From contig JACRQB010000228.1 in NCBI GenBank assembly GCA_016222925.1, positions 1 through 6,838 on the forward strand: a DNA stretch of 6,838 nucleotides, in the 5' to 3' direction. The notes under the pieces were generated by a model, which ran no database searches, was not told the DNA's origin, and saw only the letters and a list, made by a program, of their open reading frames with translations. A program made the position numbers and the translations under genes. This DNA is from Nitrospirota bacterium. Lineage in GTDB: Bacteria > Nitrospirota > Nitrospiria > Nitrospirales > Nitrospiraceae. This document shows, one piece after another, positions 5,225 to 6,838 of the stretch. Each line of letters begins with the position of its first letter. Within the stretch, counting starts at the first letter, position 1.

Positions 5225-6406
5225 TCAGAAGGTGGCCGTTTGCTGACGAAGTTGCTGGCCCGCGATCTTGGCGATGGCGTGATAATACGCTGCGCCCACG
5301 GCCAGGGCTTCTTCGTCGAAGTCTAACTTGCTCGAATGTGCCGGATAGCCTTCCCGACCAGGAACTTGGCTGCCGAATCGGACATAGGCCCCCGGGATTT
5401 GCTCAAGATAGTAACTGAAATCTTCCGCCCCCATATTCGCCGTCTTCAGGGGCAACACATTCGCTTCCCCGACCGCTTCGATCGCGGCACGGCGCGCCAT
5501 GTTGGCCGACTCAGGCTGGTTGATGAGTGGCGGCGTTCCTTCTGTGACCGCAACGTGAATCTTCGCACCGTGCAACTGTGCGATGGATTCGGCAATGCGG
5601 CGCACGGAATTGAGCAGTTGTCGGCGGACGGCCGGATCTTGAGCACGCACGGTACCTTCCAGCTTGGCCTGCCCTGCAATCACGTTCGGCGCAGTCCCGG
5701 CATGAAACTGACCAACCGACACAACCGAAGGACGGGCCGGATCGATCTCTCGTGAGACGATGGTCTGCAACGCCATAATCATCAGACTGCCCACCACCAC
5801 GGCGTCGATGCTTTCGTGCGGTCTGGCTCCATGTGCGCCTTGCCCGATGATCTCAATCGAAAAGTTGTCCGATGACGCATTGACCGGTCCCTCACTTACC
5901 ACAATGGTGCCGGGACGGTAATGCCGATCAAGGTGTCCACCAAAGATCAGGCCGGCTCCCTCGAGCACCCCTTCCTTGATCATGGCGATGGCTCCGGTCC
6001 CTTTTTCTTCCGCGGGTTGAAAAATCAGTCGCACCGGCGCCGGCAGGTCCTTTTCCTGGGAAAGCAGCACAGCCGCGCCAAGCAACATCGTCGTGTGCCC
6101 ATCGTGGCCGCAGGCGTGCATGACGCCATTGTGCACTGATGCGAACTCAAGGCCGGTTTCTTCTTGAATGGGAAGCGCATCCGTATCAGCCCGCAGCACC
6201 ACGCAGGGCACTCCGGTCTTTCCGCTGATATCCGCGACGACACCGGTACCTGCCACATTGGTGCGGCATTGGATGCCGAAGCTGTGAAGAAATTGATGGA
6301 TCACACCGGCTGTACGCGTTTCTTCCCAACTGAGCTCCGGATACCGATGCAGCTCTCTTCGCAGCGCAACCAGCCGGTCATACAGGTCTTGCGGAACCAC
6401 AGGCAT
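5225..6406 (-). CDS. M20D-family amidohydrolase (hippurate hydrolase / N-acyl-L-amino acid amidohydrolase type)
   Basis: A 393-residue di-metal amidohydrolase that cleaves N-acyl amino acids or related amides. ATG 6406 is chosen because GAGAGG stands six bases upstream and the protein then begins MPVVPQDLYDRLVALRRELH, as the family does; an upstream in-frame start at 6451 would add 15 untypical residues. Hallmarks in order are RRELHRYPELSWEE, RADTDALPIQEETGL, MHACGHDGHT (Cys99 and His101 as metal ligands), QPAEE (Glu133 general base, Glu134 ligand), GGHLD (His158 ligand), the inserted dimerisation domain with GQGAHGARPHESIDA, GTAPNVIAG, MGAEDFSYYL, and PAHSSKLDFDE (His357 ligand). All expected catalytic residues are present and the length is normal. 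No signal peptide is seen, so it is cytoplasmic. It follows the macro-domain gene by 60 bases and precedes the GNAT gene by 18. The exact substrate cannot be read from sequence; acyl amino acids, indole-acetyl amino acids and N-acetyl-diaminopimelate are handled by relatives. Confidence 0.94.
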   Translation of the reverse strand: MPVVPQDLYDRLVALRRELHRYPELSWEETRTAGVIHQFLHSFGIQCRTNVAGTGVVADISGKTGVPCVVLRADTDALPIQEETGLEFASVHNGVMHACGHDGHTTMLLGAAVLLSQEKDLPAPVRLIFQPAEEKGTGAIAMIKEGVLEGAGLIFGGHLDRHYRPGTIVVSEGPVNASSDNFSIEIIGQGAHGARPHESIDAVVVGSLMIMALQTIVSREIDPARPSVVSVGQFHAGTAPNVIAGQAKLEGTVRAQDPAVRRQLLNSVRRIAESIAQLHGAKIHVAVTEGTPPLINQPESANMARRAAIEAVGEANVLPLKTANMGAEDFSYYLEQIPGAYVRFGSQVPGREGYPAHSSKLDFDEEALAVGAAYYHAIAKIAGQQLRQQTATF

Positions 6407-6466
6407 GTCGATCCTCTCTGCACTAAGATTCGCTGGACCACGTCGCTCCAACTGGCCGACATCACT

Positions 6467-6838
6467 CTATCCCTCGTTTGCCAGAACGCCAGGTTGATAT
6501 ATCGCGTACACATAGACCGGTATCAACAGATGTCCAAGATGTTTTTCTACCAGGGGTTTGACCTCCTTCCATTCGAGTCCTCCGACACCTGTTGCCAACC
6601 GGGGAAGCGCAACACTCTTAACCTTCTCGCTTTCGATTAACTTGGCAAGGGCCTTGAGACAGTGATTGACGTTCTCGATCGTGGCTTTCCCCGGTTTAGA
6701 CCCGTGGCTGGGAGCTGGTTCTTGCGTAAACAGACCCACAATGCGCACCCCACCAGCGCCTGCCCAGGCCCACAGTTCACCGGTCTTCGGCGTAAACGTT
6801 TGGCAATAATGTCTGAAATCCTTGTACATGGCGGGCCA
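6467..6838 (-). CDS. Macro-domain (ADP-ribose-binding/hydrolase) protein, 5' end outside the window
   Basis: The frame is open to the last base; codons before ATG 6829 read Trp-Pro-Ala. The run W-P-A-M-Y-K-D-F-R-H-Y-C matches the segment after the first substrate loop of macro domains (kxxPxMyxxYrxxC), so the gene starts beyond 6838 and this ATG is internal. Visible features are GELWAW, the strand VRIVGLFTQEPAP, a helix NVNHCLKALAKLIESEKV, and SVALPRLATGVGGLEWKEVK. The last is the glycine-rich second loop that cradles the ADP-ribose diphosphate, and it is diagnostic. It ends VYVYAIYQPGVLANEG with TAG at 6467-6469. By this architecture it resembles the single-domain, TARG1/ALC1-like branch that removes ADP-ribose from acidic residues or deacylates O-acetyl-ADP-ribose. 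The catalytic N-terminal residues lie outside the window, so activity cannot be judged. It is the first visible gene of the operon with the amidohydrolase and GNAT genes. Confidence 0.87.
   Translation of the reverse strand, partial: WPAMYKDFRHYCQTFTPKTGELWAWAGAGGVRIVGLFTQEPAPSHGSKPGKATIENVNHCLKALAKLIESEKVKSVALPRLATGVGGLEWKEVKPLVEKHLGHLLIPVYVYAIYQPGVLANEG

Overview
This window looks like a piece of a moderately GC-rich Gram-negative-type chromosome. The zinc-ribbon mini-protein, the short membrane protein with an L7/L12-like domain and the GNAT/cyclic-nucleotide fusion all resemble genes I associate with Nitrospira and its relatives (Nitrospirota). That placement rests on recall and no search was run. 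I see no tRNA, rRNA, CRISPR array, transposase or phage gene.

Left third (1-1654): a decaying region. At the edge is the 5' end of a minus-strand SAM-dependent methyltransferase. Next to it is a minus-strand C-terminal remnant that resembles the CTP-synthase-C-terminal-related (seleno)protein family. On the plus strand follow a remnant of an S9 prolyl-oligopeptidase-type peptidase and a four-helix membrane protein. The peptidase has a nonsense codon, a one-base frameshift and a large deletion that removed the nucleophile serine. The membrane protein is split by one extra base. Three broken genes in a row suggest relaxed selection, although single-base sequencing errors could explain the last one.

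Middle (1675-3476): a minus-strand pair encodes a small L7/L12-like membrane protein followed by a secreted NTF2/SnoaL-like protein. A roughly 420-base AT-richer spacer (2531-2952) then carries phased 39-base repeats, a nested inverted repeat and a candidate sigma-54 promoter. The promoter faces a plus-strand pair of small genes coupled by an ATGA overlap: an unrecognised 106-residue protein and a four-cysteine zinc ribbon.

Right half (3557-6838): a compact minus-strand operon. In transcription order it holds a macro-domain protein (5' end outside the window), an M20D amidohydrolase with complete metal ligands, and a 549-residue GNAT-GNAT-like-cNMP-binding fusion. An ADP-ribose-type hydrolase, an N-acyl amidohydrolase and a nucleotide-sensing N-acyltransferase together could make and remove acyl marks or N-acyl metabolites. 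That link is inference from gene order. This operon is the most interesting intact system in the window.
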